DNA from: Bradyrhizobium sp. Arg816
GTDB taxonomy: Bacteria; Pseudomonadota; Alphaproteobacteria; Rhizobiales; Xanthobacteraceae
DNA length: 64,000 nucleotides
NCBI RefSeq assembly: GCF_029989365.1
Contig: NZ_JAPRAQ010000028.1
Location: forward strand, 1 to 64,000
Direction of reading: 5' to 3'
The notes beneath the pieces are model-generated. The model was not told where the DNA came from. It did no database searches and saw only the letters and a list, made by a program, of their open reading frames with translations. Of this stretch, positions 1 to 9,167 are shown piece by piece (position 1 is the first letter of the stretch; every line of letters begins with the position of its first letter). Both the position numbers and the translations under genes were made by a program.

Positions 1-225
1 CGCGACCGGCTTCGACAAATCGGTGGTGAAGTCGAGCCGCTTGGCCTTCACATTGGTCGCGACCAGCTCGTCGAGGCCGGGCTCGTAGATCGGAATCTCG
101 CCGCGATGAAGCGCCGCGATCTTCTTCCCGTCCTTGTCGACGCAGGTGACGTCGTGACCGAAATCCGCAAAGCAGGCTCCGGACACCAGTCCCACATAGC
201 CCGTTCCGATCATCGCGATTCGCAT
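1..225 (-). CDS. ugd: UDP-glucose 6-dehydrogenase, N-terminal fragment cut by the window edge
   Basis: The 75 visible residues begin MRIAMIGTGYVGLVSGACF, the Rossmann NAD-binding start of the UDP-glucose/GDP-mannose dehydrogenase family. They continue with the usual YEPGLDELV segment that precedes the substrate-binding loops. The family oxidises UDP-glucose to UDP-glucuronate, a precursor for acidic exopolysaccharides. Only the NAD-binding half is visible, so the catalytic cysteine and substrate specificity cannot be checked. GDP-mannose dehydrogenase is less likely given the sequence after the GxGxxG loop. It lies on the same strand as fcl and gmd, which fits a nucleotide-sugar supply group at the edge of the EPS locus. 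The ATG ends at 225. Confidence 0.85.
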   Translation of the reverse strand, partial: MRIAMIGTGYVGLVSGACFADFGHDVTCVDKDGKKIAALHRGEIPIYEPGLDELVATNVKAKRLDFTTDLSKPVA

Positions 226-397
226 GAAAAACTCTTTCCGTTGAAGTCGGATCTCCCACTACACCCTAGACCATTTCCCTATCCGGCCGCACGCTACATT
301 AGGGCAGGTCGCTACGCGAACCGAATTAACCTTAGCCGCCGCGCGCGACAGGCGTTGCTGACAACTCCTGAAATACGCGACATGCATTTGTTGCATT

Positions 398-1339
398 CTA
401 CGTATGCGATAGATACGCCGCGTATGCGCGCCTCACGCCGTCCTCGAGCGAGGTCGTGGCGCACCAGCCGAGCCTGGCGAGACGGCTGACGTCGAGCAGC
501 TTGCGCGGTGTGCCGTCGGGGCGCGAGGTGTCGAAACTGATCTCGCCGCCGTAACCGACGACGTCGGCCACGACGCGCGCGAATTCGGCGATGGTGATGT
601 CCTCGCCGGTGCCGATGTTGACCAGCTCCGCGCTCGAATAGGTCTTCATCAGATGCACGCAGGCATCCGCCATGTCGTCGACATAGAGGAACTCGCGCCG
701 CGGCGTGCCGGTGCCCCACACGATGACGCTCTTTGCGCCTGCGACTTTTGCCTCGTGGAAGCGGCGGATCAGGGCGGCGACGACGTGGCTTAGCTCGGGG
801 TGATAATTATCGCCGGGCCCGTACAGATTGGTCGGCATCACGCTGATGAAGTCGCTGCCATACTGGCTGCGATAGGCTTCCGCCATCTTGATGCCGGCGA
901 TCTTGGCGATCGCATAGGGCTCGTTGGTCGGCTCCAGCGGGCCTGATAGCACGGAATCCTCGCGCAGCGGCTGCGGCGCCAGCTTCGGATAGATGCAGGA
1001 CGAGCCCAGAAACATCAGCTTCTCGGCGCCGCTCTGATGCGCGGCCTGGATCACGTTCGCGGCAATCGCGATGTTGTCGTAGATGAACTCGGCGCGCAGC
1101 GTGTCGTTGGCAACGATGCCGCCGACCTTGGCCGCGGCGAGGAAGATCACTTGCGGCCGCGTCCTGGCGAACCAGTCGAACACGGCGGCCTGGTTGCAGA
1201 GATCGACCTCGCGCCGGTCGACGGTGACGAGCTGCACGTCCTCCCGCGCCAGCCGGCGCAGCAGCGCGGCTCCGACCATGCCGCGATGGCCGGCGACATA
1301 GACGCTTTTGCCCTTCAGCTCAAACGGTGCGTTTGCCAC
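398..1339 (-). CDS. fcl: GDP-L-fucose synthase (GDP-4-keto-6-deoxymannose epimerase/reductase)
   Basis: A 313-residue short-chain dehydrogenase/reductase of typical Fcl length. Near residue 14 it has the NADP-binding motif AGHRGMVGAAL. The active-site triad is visible as Ser in GSSCIYP and Tyr/Lys in YAIAKIAG. The later GTGTPRREFLYVDD and NIGTGEDITI segments are characteristic of Fcl. It converts GDP-4-keto-6-deoxymannose to GDP-L-fucose in the cytoplasm. Its start overlaps the end of gmd by 20 bp on the same strand, so the two-step GDP-mannose to GDP-fucose pathway is encoded as one unit. Fucose is therefore a plausible sugar of the local polysaccharide. Confidence 0.93.
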   Translation of the reverse strand: MANAPFELKGKSVYVAGHRGMVGAALLRRLAREDVQLVTVDRREVDLCNQAAVFDWFARTRPQVIFLAAAKVGGIVANDTLRAEFIYDNIAIAANVIQAAHQSGAEKLMFLGSSCIYPKLAPQPLREDSVLSGPLEPTNEPYAIAKIAGIKMAEAYRSQYGSDFISVMPTNLYGPGDNYHPELSHVVAALIRRFHEAKVAGAKSVIVWGTGTPRREFLYVDDMADACVHLMKTYSSAELVNIGTGEDITIAEFARVVADVVGYGGEISFDTSRPDGTPRKLLDVSRLARLGWCATTSLEDGVRRAYAAYLSHT

Positions 1340-2390
1340 TGGCCGTATCCCGTTTTGCCTCCGCCAGATCGCTCGCCATCATCTCCTCGACGAGCTGGGC
1401 AAAGCTGCGCTTCGGCGTCCAGCCGAGCACCTCGCGCGCCTTGCTGGCGTCGCCGACGAGGAGATCGACCTCGGTCGGACGGAAATAGGTCGGATCGATC
1501 TTCACCACCGTCTTGCCGCTCGCCTCGTCGACGCCGGTCTCCTCGACGCCCTTGCCGCGCCATGCGATGCGGCGGCCGACATGCGCAAAGGACAGCTCGA
1601 CCATCTCGCGCACCGAGCGCATCTCGCCGGTGGCGAGCACGAAGTCATCGGGCTTGTCGGCCTGCAGGATCCTGTGCATGCCCTCGACATAGTCCCTGGC
1701 ATGGCCCCAGTCGCGCTTGGCTTCGAGATTGCCGAGATAGAGCGTCTGTTCCAGCCCGACCTCGATACGCGCGACGCCGCGGGTGATCTTGCGGGTCACG
1801 AAGGTCTCGCCGCGGATCGGGCTCTCATGGTTGAACAGGATGCCGTTCGACGCGAACATGCCGTAGGCTTCGCGGTAGTTCACCGTGATCCAGTAGCCGT
1901 AGAGTTTTGCAACGCCGTAAGGCGAGCGCGGATAGAACGGCGTCGTCTCCTTCTGCGGGATCTCCTGCACGAGGCCATAGAGCTCGGAGGTCGAGGCCTG
2001 GTAGAACCGCGTCTCCTTCTCCATGCCGAGGATGCGGATCGCTTCCAGCAGGCGCAGCACGCCGATGGCGTCGGCGTTGGCGGTGTATTCCGGGCTCTCG
2101 AAGCTGACGGCGACGTGGCTCTGGGCGGCGAGATTGTAGATCTCGGTCGGCCGGATCTGCTGCACCAGGCGGATCAGGTTGGTCGAATCCGTCATGTCGC
2201 CGTAATGCATCAGGAACGGCACGTTGCCGACATGGGGGTCCTGGTAGAGGTGATCGACGCGCGCGGTGTTGAACGAGGACGAACGCCGCTTGATGCCGTG
2301 CACGACATAGCCGAGCGACAGCAAATATTCGGCGAGATAGGCGCCGTCCTGACCGGTCACGCCGGTGATGAGAGCGATCCGCTTGCTCAT
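1320..2390 (-). CDS. gmd: GDP-mannose 4,6-dehydratase
   Basis: A 356-residue extended SDR enzyme beginning MSKRIALITGVTGQDGAYLA, the GxxGxxG NADP-binding start of Gmd. Other Gmd marks are the YNLAAQSHV segment, the active-site YGVAKLYGYW (Tyr/Lys) and NHESPIRGETFVTRKI. It dehydrates GDP-mannose to GDP-4-keto-6-deoxymannose, the substrate of the overlapping fcl product. I chose the ATG at 2390 because homologues start at MSKR; an upstream in-frame start at 2405 would add five residues. Nothing in the sequence suggests truncation or loss of function. Confidence 0.95.
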   Translation of the reverse strand: MSKRIALITGVTGQDGAYLAEYLLSLGYVVHGIKRRSSSFNTARVDHLYQDPHVGNVPFLMHYGDMTDSTNLIRLVQQIRPTEIYNLAAQSHVAVSFESPEYTANADAIGVLRLLEAIRILGMEKETRFYQASTSELYGLVQEIPQKETTPFYPRSPYGVAKLYGYWITVNYREAYGMFASNGILFNHESPIRGETFVTRKITRGVARIEVGLEQTLYLGNLEAKRDWGHARDYVEGMHRILQADKPDDFVLATGEMRSVREMVELSFAHVGRRIAWRGKGVEETGVDEASGKTVVKIDPTYFRPTEVDLLVGDASKAREVLGWTPKRSFAQLVEEMMASDLAEAKRDTASGKRTV

Positions 2391-3196
2391 GGCCTGAAGT
2401 CTCACGTTCCATCAAAAGGCCCTGCGAGCACCCGCCCCGGCCCTACAATCCTCGGATGCACAGCCCGTGTGCAGGCAACACAGTTCTTGGGCATATCGGC
2501 TGATTGAGGTCAACCCTGGCACTGAGATGAACAGTTAACGCGACCGCCAAGCATGATGCTAAATCCGACGCGGCAGGGCTTGCTCGCAGAGGTCCGCAGA
2601 CCGCCACAAGAGCGGCTTCAGCTGGGAAATAGGGTCACCCACGGCGCTTCGCTCGCCAAGGTCCGATGTGGCCATATTGGCTCGCTCCAATTTGACAAGC
2701 TAGATGCAAGACCGAACGGAGATGTCTTGGTGCTTCCATTCGAGAAACAAACATGCGACAAGGCCCATGACTGTCGCTGACGCACTTCCCGCGTCATCTG
2801 GAATTCCAGGCAGACGAGAATCCAGCAGCCATCCAGCGAAAATTGAGCCGCGCTTTCGGAGCAGAGAGTTGAAGAGTCAGACCTGCGTAAACAGATCCAC
2901 GCCTCAACCCAAACCATCCTCCACTGCTTTCGGCGAAGTCCCGGACTACGGGATTAAAGTCGCTAGGAACCCGATCTATGACATCGGACAAGGCTAAGTC
3001 GAACAAGGACTGATCTCATCAACCCTCCGTTTGCCTAGCCGCCAATTGCGACTTTCGGCCACACTTTGTTCGCTGCCCATGTCGATTTCTCGCGGCGAAA
3101 AAGTGGCCCTAAGAAGCTTATTCCGTGTGATAGCCTCAAATATTTTTCGGCGTGTCAATTGACTCATAGTCGCTCAAAACCGCATTTATTTTGATC
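2391..3196. other. 806-bp intergenic stretch with no recognisable gene
   Basis: Several short open frames exist here (for example 2704-2997 forward and 2618-2917 reverse), but none has a recognisable motif, a good ribosome-binding site or a family-like composition. The segment is less GC-rich than the coding regions around it. The right end must hold the promoter for the first EPS glycosyltransferase. A 10-bp palindrome GTCAATTGAC is at 3154-3163, about 34 bp before that gene's ATG, and contains a possible TTGACT -35 box. The rest could be decayed sequence; I could not identify a parent gene. Confidence 0.5.
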
Positions 3197-4306
3197 ATGG
3201 CGGAAACGCAGTTACCATTGACGATATTGCATGCCGCCGAGACCATCCGAGGTGGTATCGCGACGTACTTCAACGAACTCCACACGCTCCAGCGCGAGAC
3301 CTTCAGGCAGGTTCATTACGTCGTTCCGGCCGATCATCGCAGCGAGCTGGTTGAGATCGACGATCGGTATATTTCGCTGTTCGGGCGCACCGGCAGAAAC
3401 TTCGCAAGCCTGCTTCGACTTGCGCGCCAGACCGTCGCCGAGGTGCGCCGGTTGAAGCCGGACATCGTGCACATTCACTCTACATTTGCCGGCTTGGTCC
3501 TGCGCCCGATCCTGATCTTCATGCCGTCACGACCGAAGATCGTCTACTGCCCGCATGGTTGGGCTTTTTCCCGGGAAACATCCCGTGTCAGCACCATCAT
3601 GACCGGCCTGTTCGAGCGCCTGCTTGCGCGCCGGACGGATCGAATCATCTGCGTCTCGAATGACGAATACCGTGCGGCCCAGCGCGCCGGCATCTCCGAG
3701 AAGCGCCTTAGTCTCGTGGTTAACGGACTTTCGACGGCTCGGAAAAAGGCATCGCCATCGCAAGCAAGCTGGGACTCGAACAGGCTGAAGGTTCTGTTCG
3801 TCGGACGACTTGATCGGCAGAAGGGCTTCGACCTGCTTATCGAAGCGGCAGAGATGCTGAAGAATCTAGCGGATATCCGCATGATCGGATCTCCGGTCGT
3901 CAGCTCACGGGAGAAGATACAACTTCCCAGCAACGTTCAGATGCTGGGCTGGCTCGACCGTAAGCAAATCGAAATCCAGCTCGACTTGGCGGATCTCACC
4001 GTGATCCCGTCGCGGTGGGAAGCATTCGGCTTCGTCGCGCTGGAGGCGATGCGCGCAAAGAAAGCGATTGTCGCATTCCGCGCCGGCGCTCTGCCCGAAA
4101 TAGTCGAAGACGGCGTCACCGGAATCATCTGCGATCCCATTAGCGCCCGCGCGTTGAAAGATGGCCTGCAGAAGGCAAGGGAACGCGATCTGTCGGAAAT
4201 GGGCGCGAAAGGCTCCGCACGTTTCGTGGAATTCTTCTCGATCGAGAAAACGCACGCGGCTCTTGCCGATGTTTATGTCACGACGATGAAAAAGGCGGCA
4301 ATGTGA
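3197..4306 (+). CDS. GT4-family glycosyltransferase
   Basis: A 369-residue GT-B fold transferase. The N-terminal domain opens with the acceptor-side glycine loop (AAETIRGGIATYFNEL). The C-terminal domain has the donor-binding segment VLFVGRLDRQKGFDLLIEA and the GT4 E-x7-E motif in EAFGFVALEAM, followed by EIVEDGVTG. It would add a sugar from an NDP-sugar to the lipid-linked EPS repeat unit at the cytoplasmic face. The donor and linkage cannot be read from sequence. The ATG at 3197 is preferred over the in-frame TTG at 3191. It is the first plus-strand gene of the EPS block, ahead of the Wza-type gene. Confidence 0.88.
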   Translation: MAETQLPLTILHAAETIRGGIATYFNELHTLQRETFRQVHYVVPADHRSELVEIDDRYISLFGRTGRNFASLLRLARQTVAEVRRLKPDIVHIHSTFAGLVLRPILIFMPSRPKIVYCPHGWAFSRETSRVSTIMTGLFERLLARRTDRIICVSNDEYRAAQRAGISEKRLSLVVNGLSTARKKASPSQASWDSNRLKVLFVGRLDRQKGFDLLIEAAEMLKNLADIRMIGSPVVSSREKIQLPSNVQMLGWLDRKQIEIQLDLADLTVIPSRWEAFGFVALEAMRAKKAIVAFRAGALPEIVEDGVTGIICDPISARALKDGLQKARERDLSEMGAKGSARFVEFFSIEKTHAALADVYVTTMKKAAM

Positions 4307-4442
4307 ACTCAAGTTCACATCGCGCTCTTGTTGCCCATTCGCAACAAGGTTCTGAGAAGAGCCCTTGCCCTCCATTGTGTCGTAGATACGCATACTAGCT
4401 GCTGGTATCTGTTTCGCCGATATTTACGTAGCAATGACCTGA

Positions 4443-5651
4443 GTGATCCCTTTGCGCCTGACTCCCGCCTACAAAAGCCACTTCCTTCTTGCCACTGCCG
4501 CGGTGCTTTCGTTAAGCGTGGCAGGTTGCGGCTTTATTCCGCAAGACGCTCCGAACGCGATCTCCGTTGGTGGCAACGCGGCTCTCAGGACCGCACCGAC
4601 CGAGCGCGTTCCGTACGTGCTTGTGCCGATCAATCCGGACGTGATGCGGTTGACCAATGGCGTGACTGACCAGTACGGCGGAAGTTTCGCCAAGCTGCGT
4701 GGCGGAAACTACAAGGACGTCACGATCGCTGTAGGCGACCTTGTGCAGGTGACGGTGTACGAGGCCCAATCCGGCGGCCTTTTCATTCCCAAGGAAGCAA
4801 GCGTCCGGCCTGGCAACTTTGTCGACATTCCGAAGCAGCAGGTCGACCAATCGGGCAACATCACGATCCCGTATGCCGGCTCGGTCAAGGTCGCCGGACT
4901 CACGGCGCGCGCCGTGTCGGACATCGTTCGCGAGCGCATCAAGAACCGCGCCATCGATCCACAGGTGGTCGTCGCCGTCGCAGAGCAGCGCGGCAACCAG
5001 ATCAGTGTGTTGGGTGAAGTCAACACGCCAGTTCGTTTCCCGGTCGACCCGGGCGGCATCAGGGTGACCGGCGCGGTCGCGCGCGCCGGTGGACCGAAGT
5101 ATCCGTCCTACGAGACCAAGGTGACCATCAAGCGGGGCACCCAAGTTCTGACTGAGTCGATGAGCGGCCTGATCCGCAAGCCGAACGACGACGTGCAACT
5201 CGCACCGGGCGACGTCGTCTATCTGTCGCGCGAACCGCGTGTGTTCATGACGTTCGGCTCGACGCCTTCACCCGGTTCGATCGGAGGCACCAACAACAGG
5301 CGGTTTACGTTCGAGAACGACACGATGACGCTCGCCGAAGCGCTGGCAAAGTCCGGCGGCCTCGATCCGGTGCGCGCCAATCTTACGACCGTCTACGTAT
5401 TCCGTTTCGAGCCACGTCGCCTGCTCGACTCCTCAGGCTATGACACCAAGATGTTTCCGGGAGACGTAATCCCGACGGTCTATTGGTTCGACTGGAGCAA
5501 ACCCGACGGCATGTTCCTCGCCGACTCGTTCCAAGTTCGCGATCACGACCAGCTCGTTGTCTCTGAATCTCCTGAGACCGAGATTCTCAAATTCCTCAAC
5601 CTCACGAACTCAGCAACTAATACGGCCGTTAACATCAACGCGTTGAAATAA
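4443..5651 (+). CDS. Polysaccharide export outer-membrane lipoprotein, Wza/GumB/ExoF type
   Basis: A 402-residue protein with a lipoprotein signal: a hydrophobic stretch and lipobox SVAGC, with the lipidated Cys near residue 29. The mature part contains the Poly_export domain (GDLVQVTVYEAQSGGLFIP through ITIPYAGSVKVAGLT) and following SLBB beta-grasp segments (ISVLGEVNTPVRFPV, and later TLAEALAKSGGL). Such proteins form the octameric outer-membrane channel through which EPS leaves, working with the Wzc-type kinase encoded at 21.3-23.5 kb. The start is a GTG at 4443; the position is set by the need to keep the signal peptide. A hairpin follows the stop codon. Confidence 0.92.
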   Translation: MIPLRLTPAYKSHFLLATAAVLSLSVAGCGFIPQDAPNAISVGGNAALRTAPTERVPYVLVPINPDVMRLTNGVTDQYGGSFAKLRGGNYKDVTIAVGDLVQVTVYEAQSGGLFIPKEASVRPGNFVDIPKQQVDQSGNITIPYAGSVKVAGLTARAVSDIVRERIKNRAIDPQVVVAVAEQRGNQISVLGEVNTPVRFPVDPGGIRVTGAVARAGGPKYPSYETKVTIKRGTQVLTESMSGLIRKPNDDVQLAPGDVVYLSREPRVFMTFGSTPSPGSIGGTNNRRFTFENDTMTLAEALAKSGGLDPVRANLTTVYVFRFEPRRLLDSSGYDTKMFPGDVIPTVYWFDWSKPDGMFLADSFQVRDHDQLVVSESPETEILKFLNLTNSATNTAVNINALK

Positions 5652-5656
5652 GTCCA

Positions 5657-5679
5657 GCGCCTGCCGACAAGGCAGGCGC
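5657..5679 (+). terminator. Hairpin directly after the Wza-type gene
   Basis: A perfect 9-bp inverted repeat, GCGCCTGCC / GGCAGGCGC, with a 5-nt loop starts 6 bp after the stop codon. No run of T follows, so it is a weak intrinsic terminator at best, or an mRNA-stabilising stem. The 203-bp gap before the next glycosyltransferase is otherwise without a gene. Confidence 0.55.
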
Positions 5680-5854
5680 GTGACCAATTGCACGCAATAC
5701 GTGTTACGGGCTGCAAAATCTTCACATTTCGAAGCAAGCGCTTTGCGCCGCATCACGTTGACTATTGCAACGCGGCGGTTGATAACCAGTTGCAGTAGGC
5801 CTCTAGTTCCAATTGCGTTCCGCAATTCCGGCTCGGAAGAAATCAGCGCTTAGC

Positions 5855-7000
5855 ATGAGAGTTGCGATCGTACACGACTGGCTGATGGTGCAAGGAGGCG
5901 CCGAGCAGGTTCTTCGAGAAATCATCAAGCTCTTCCCCGAAGCCGACCTGTTCACGCTCGTATGTCATCTGCCCGAAGATCGCAGGGAATTCCTGTCCGG
6001 CCTCGTTCCGCGCACGAGCTTCGTGCAGAAACTACCGTTCTCAAAAACGAAGTATCGCAGCTATCTCGCCTTCTTCCCGATCGCTATCGAGCAATTCGAT
6101 CTGTCCGAATACGACCTCGTGATCTCGTCCTCCTATGCCGCGGCGAAGGGCGTCATCACAGGACCGAACCAGCTCCACATCTCGTATGTTCACAGTCCCG
6201 TGCGCTTCGCTTGGGACTTGCAGGCCGAGTATCTGCGAGAGAGCCGGCTGGACTCCGGTCTGCGCAGCATGATCGCGCGAACCATCCTGCACTACATTCG
6301 GATGTGGGACGTACGTACGGCGCACGGCGTCGACACGTTCGTTGCCAACTCGCAATTCGTAGCACGCCGGATCCAGAAGACATATGGCCGCAAATCCGAT
6401 GTGATCTATCCGCCGGTCGACACTGAATATTTCAGGCCGGGTCCGGGAGATCGTTCGGACTTTTATCTGGCCGCCTCGCGGATGGTGCCCTACAAGCGCA
6501 TTCCCATGATCGTCAAGGCGTTCGCAGGCATGCCCGAGAAGCGACTGGTCGTGATCGGCGACGGACCGGAGCTGGCAAACGCAAGAGCTGTCGCGGGGCC
6601 GAACGTCACGATCATGGGCTATCAGCCCAAGAACGTTCTGCTAGATCATATGCAGCGTGCCCGCGCCTTCATCTTCGCGGCCGAGGAAGATTTCGGCATC
6701 ATCCCGGTCGAAGCGCAGGCATGCGGAACGCCGGTCATCGCGTACGGCCGCGGCGGCTCGCTTGAGACGGTGCGCGGCCACGATGGTCCTGGCCGAACCG
6801 GCGTCTATTTCCACGAGCAGACGACGCAGTCGATCAAGAGCGCCATCGACGAATTCGAATCGCTTGCACCGACCATCACTTCGGACGATTGCCGACAGAA
6901 TGCGTTGAAGTTTTCTCGCGAGTTGTTCTCCCAGCACTTTCGTGACGCCGTCGAGGGCGCCATCGAGGAGCATAACGTCAACTCGACCAAGGCAACTTGA
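5855..7000 (+). CDS. GT4-family glycosyltransferase
   Basis: A 381-residue GT-B protein starting MRVAIVHDWLMVQGGAEQVL, with the GGAE acceptor-side loop common to mannosyl-type GT4 enzymes. The donor domain includes YLAASRMVPYKRIPMIVKAF and the E-x7-E motif EEDFGIIPVEAQACGTPVIA, then GGSLETV. It is predicted to act on the cytoplasmic side in EPS repeat-unit assembly. The ATG at 5855 places the first beta strand at the N-terminus; upstream in-frame codons would add an unlikely 14-residue leader. It converges with the minus-strand methyltransferase that follows. Confidence 0.9.
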   Translation: MRVAIVHDWLMVQGGAEQVLREIIKLFPEADLFTLVCHLPEDRREFLSGLVPRTSFVQKLPFSKTKYRSYLAFFPIAIEQFDLSEYDLVISSSYAAAKGVITGPNQLHISYVHSPVRFAWDLQAEYLRESRLDSGLRSMIARTILHYIRMWDVRTAHGVDTFVANSQFVARRIQKTYGRKSDVIYPPVDTEYFRPGPGDRSDFYLAASRMVPYKRIPMIVKAFAGMPEKRLVVIGDGPELANARAVAGPNVTIMGYQPKNVLLDHMQRARAFIFAAEEDFGIIPVEAQACGTPVIAYGRGGSLETVRGHDGPGRTGVYFHEQTTQSIKSAIDEFESLAPTITSDDCRQNALKFSRELFSQHFRDAVEGAIEEHNVNSTKAT

Positions 7001-7093
7001 TGAAGAGCTGACCGCCGAAAGTGCGGACGGCGGAGCGTGGCTACACACCGCACGTCACGAATGCAGTGCGCAACCACCGGATGACGGCACGCC

Positions 7094-7777
7094 CTACAAT
7101 TTTCTGACGACAACGACGTAGTTCTTGGGATAGCCGCGCTTCGTAAAGCGTTCCCGCTCATCCAGGACGTGAAACAATCTGGCGAGAATGTGAAAGGCTA
7201 CCCTGCAACCGAGCAGCACGGGGGCGCAGACCCAGCCGAGGAGTCCAGGCGCGACATCCCTGGGGTTCGAAGGCAGATATCTGGCGGCCGTCTGAAGTTG
7301 ATAGGCGACGGTGCTGAGATAGCCCTCCATCCAATTCAGACTCTCGACCTCGAAACCGGCCTTGCCCAAAAGATGGCGCCATGCGAACTGCGTGTAGCGG
7401 TAGAAGTCAAAGGGAACCTCATGCTCCTCAAAGAACAGAGGTGCGGTGCAGATCATTCTTCCGCCAGGTTTCAGGACCCTGTTCAACTCGTGCAGGACGC
7501 TGAGAGGTTCCGGGAGATGCTCCATCACCTGATTGAATACGACTGCGTCGAAGCGTGCGTCCGACACGGGGATGCTTGACAGATCGCACACGTAAGTTGA
7601 TTTGGCGTAGCTTCGGTCGACCTTCTCGAAGTCCGCGGCCTCGTATTCACAATGAGAGAAATGCTTGCGATACGGTTGATCGCCGGCACCCGCGTCGAGC
7701 ACGCGAGAGCCTGCCGGCACGCCCTCCGCAAACGCTATATTCTCACGACGTAACCAAGTTCGAGAGGAATTCCGCAT
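7094..7777 (-). CDS. Class I SAM-dependent methyltransferase
   Basis: A 227-residue protein of the methyltransferase-11 type. SAM-binding motif I is VLDAGAGDQPYRKHF near residue 26, and the acidic end of strand 2 is YEAADFEKVD. Motif post-I/II is FDAVVFNQVMEHLPEP, followed by LKPGGRMICTAPLF. Inside a polysaccharide locus it may O-methylate a sugar or cap the chain, but this is an inference from position. It is the only minus-strand gene between plus-strand glycosyltransferases. I chose the ATG at 7777 because the conserved fold begins soon after it. The open frame continues upstream to a GTG at 7936, but that 53-residue extension has no family match I know. Confidence 0.85.
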   Translation of the reverse strand: MRNSSRTWLRRENIAFAEGVPAGSRVLDAGAGDQPYRKHFSHCEYEAADFEKVDRSYAKSTYVCDLSSIPVSDARFDAVVFNQVMEHLPEPLSVLHELNRVLKPGGRMICTAPLFFEEHEVPFDFYRYTQFAWRHLLGKAGFEVESLNWMEGYLSTVAYQLQTAARYLPSNPRDVAPGLLGWVCAPVLLGCRVAFHILARLFHVLDERERFTKRGYPKNYVVVVRKL

Positions 7778-8015
7778 AGACCTACGCTCAATAAGTAGTG
7801 GAGTTCGAATGCATTGAAGCCCATCGGACACCACTGCGCAAGAGGCCGGCAGCTTGCGAAACACCACATGCAACACGGTGACAACGGCGTGAAAATTCGG
7901 TTGACCATGCATCACGATCGCGAGGCGACGAGGCACGGGACGTGCTCCTGCTCCGATGGGCTACCGCGTCAACTCGCACCGGTGTAAAAGCGACCTGTTA
8001 ATCGAAAGGCTGAAT

Positions 8016-9110
8016 ATGGATGCGAGATCGATCGAATTGGTGGTCAACGGTCGTTTTCTGACCCAGGAAGTGACCGGCGTTCAGCGCTACGGTCATGAGC
8101 TTCTGCATGCGATCGATCGGATTCTCCCGTCGCGTCCAGGCCTGAGCGTGTCGGTGGTCTGTCCTGTGCTGAATGGAGAGGCTCCCGTGCTCAAAAACAT
8201 CCCAATCCAGCAGCGCGGACGGCTGCAAGGCCACGCGTGGGAGCAGTTCGAATTGCCGCGATTCGCCTGGGGCAAGGTCCTCTTCTGTCCCGGCAACACG
8301 GCACCCGCCGTGTCACTCATCGGCGGACAACGCGTCCTGGTGACCGTGCACGATCTCTCCTATCTCTATTTTCCCGAAGCCTATAGCCGTGCCTTTCGTG
8401 CGACCTATGGCTTTCTCGTCCCGCTGGCGTTTCGTTGCGCAGATCGGGTCGTCACGGTCTCCGAGTCCGAACGCATATCGATCCTCAAGCACTATCCCGG
8501 CGTCGGCCCGAAGATCGTCGCAATTCCCAACGGCGGACTTGCGAACGACGTGTTGCCGAAGCTCGAAGGTTCGAAGCGCGACGAAGGCCATGTCCTCTAC
8601 GTCGGCAGCCTCAGCAAGCGAAAGAACTTCCCAAGAATGCTGGAAATCGCGTGCGCTCTTGCCAAGAAGAAGGGATACCGCTTCACGTTCGTTGGCGGAA
8701 CCGCCGGGGGGCTCGTGGAATCGGCAAGCCATGTGCCAGAGGAGTCGAGAGAGCTCGTCAAGTTCGTCGGACAGGTCAATGACGGAGGACAATTGATCGA
8801 GCTCTACAAGAAAGCGTCTCTGTTCATGTTCCCCTCGAACTACGAATCGTCCGGTCTGCCTCCCATCGAAGCAATGGCGTGCGGCTGTCCCGTCCTCACC
8901 TCCGACATTCCGGCCCTGCGCGAACGCTGCGGTGATGCAGCGATCTATTGCGACCCGTACGATACCGCGAACATCACCAGCCAGATCGAACAACTGCTGG
9001 AAGACAAGGCGCTACTGGCCACGCTGTCGGCAAAGGGACGCGAGCGCGCCCAGTTGTTCACTTGGAATCGCTGCGCTCAAAGCACACTCGATCTCGTCGC
9101 TCCCCAGTGA
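8016..9110 (+). CDS. GT4-family glycosyltransferase, NGRFL/GVQRY subgroup
   Basis: A 364-residue GT-B enzyme whose N-terminus contains VVNGRFLTQEVTGVQRYGHE, a start typical of mannosyl/rhamnosyl-type transferases of EPS loci. The donor domain has VLYVGSLSKRKNFPRMLEI and the E-x7-E motif ESSGLPPIEAMACGCPVL. The product at 19.5 kb has the same start pattern, so the two are probably paralogues. The ATG at 8016 is preferred; longer in-frame starts lie upstream at 7956 but add unmatched sequence. It is followed 57 bp downstream by the flippase gene. Confidence 0.9.
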   Translation: MDARSIELVVNGRFLTQEVTGVQRYGHELLHAIDRILPSRPGLSVSVVCPVLNGEAPVLKNIPIQQRGRLQGHAWEQFELPRFAWGKVLFCPGNTAPAVSLIGGQRVLVTVHDLSYLYFPEAYSRAFRATYGFLVPLAFRCADRVVTVSESERISILKHYPGVGPKIVAIPNGGLANDVLPKLEGSKRDEGHVLYVGSLSKRKNFPRMLEIACALAKKKGYRFTFVGGTAGGLVESASHVPEESRELVKFVGQVNDGGQLIELYKKASLFMFPSNYESSGLPPIEAMACGCPVLTSDIPALRERCGDAAIYCDPYDTANITSQIEQLLEDKALLATLSAKGRERAQLFTWNRCAQSTLDLVAPQ

Positions 9111-9167
9111 TCAGCAACCTTCCCGGACAAGTCGGCCACCGCGCCTATCCGTCTTGACAGAAGCCAG

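Noticed and set aside
2704..2997. Forward frame of 97 residues in the 806-bp gap
   Set aside because: No motif, weak start and ordinary composition; not enough support for a gene.
7778..7936. 53-residue N-terminal extension of the minus-strand methyltransferase
   Set aside because: The family fold begins after 7777 and the extension has no match I know; it more likely contains the promoter.
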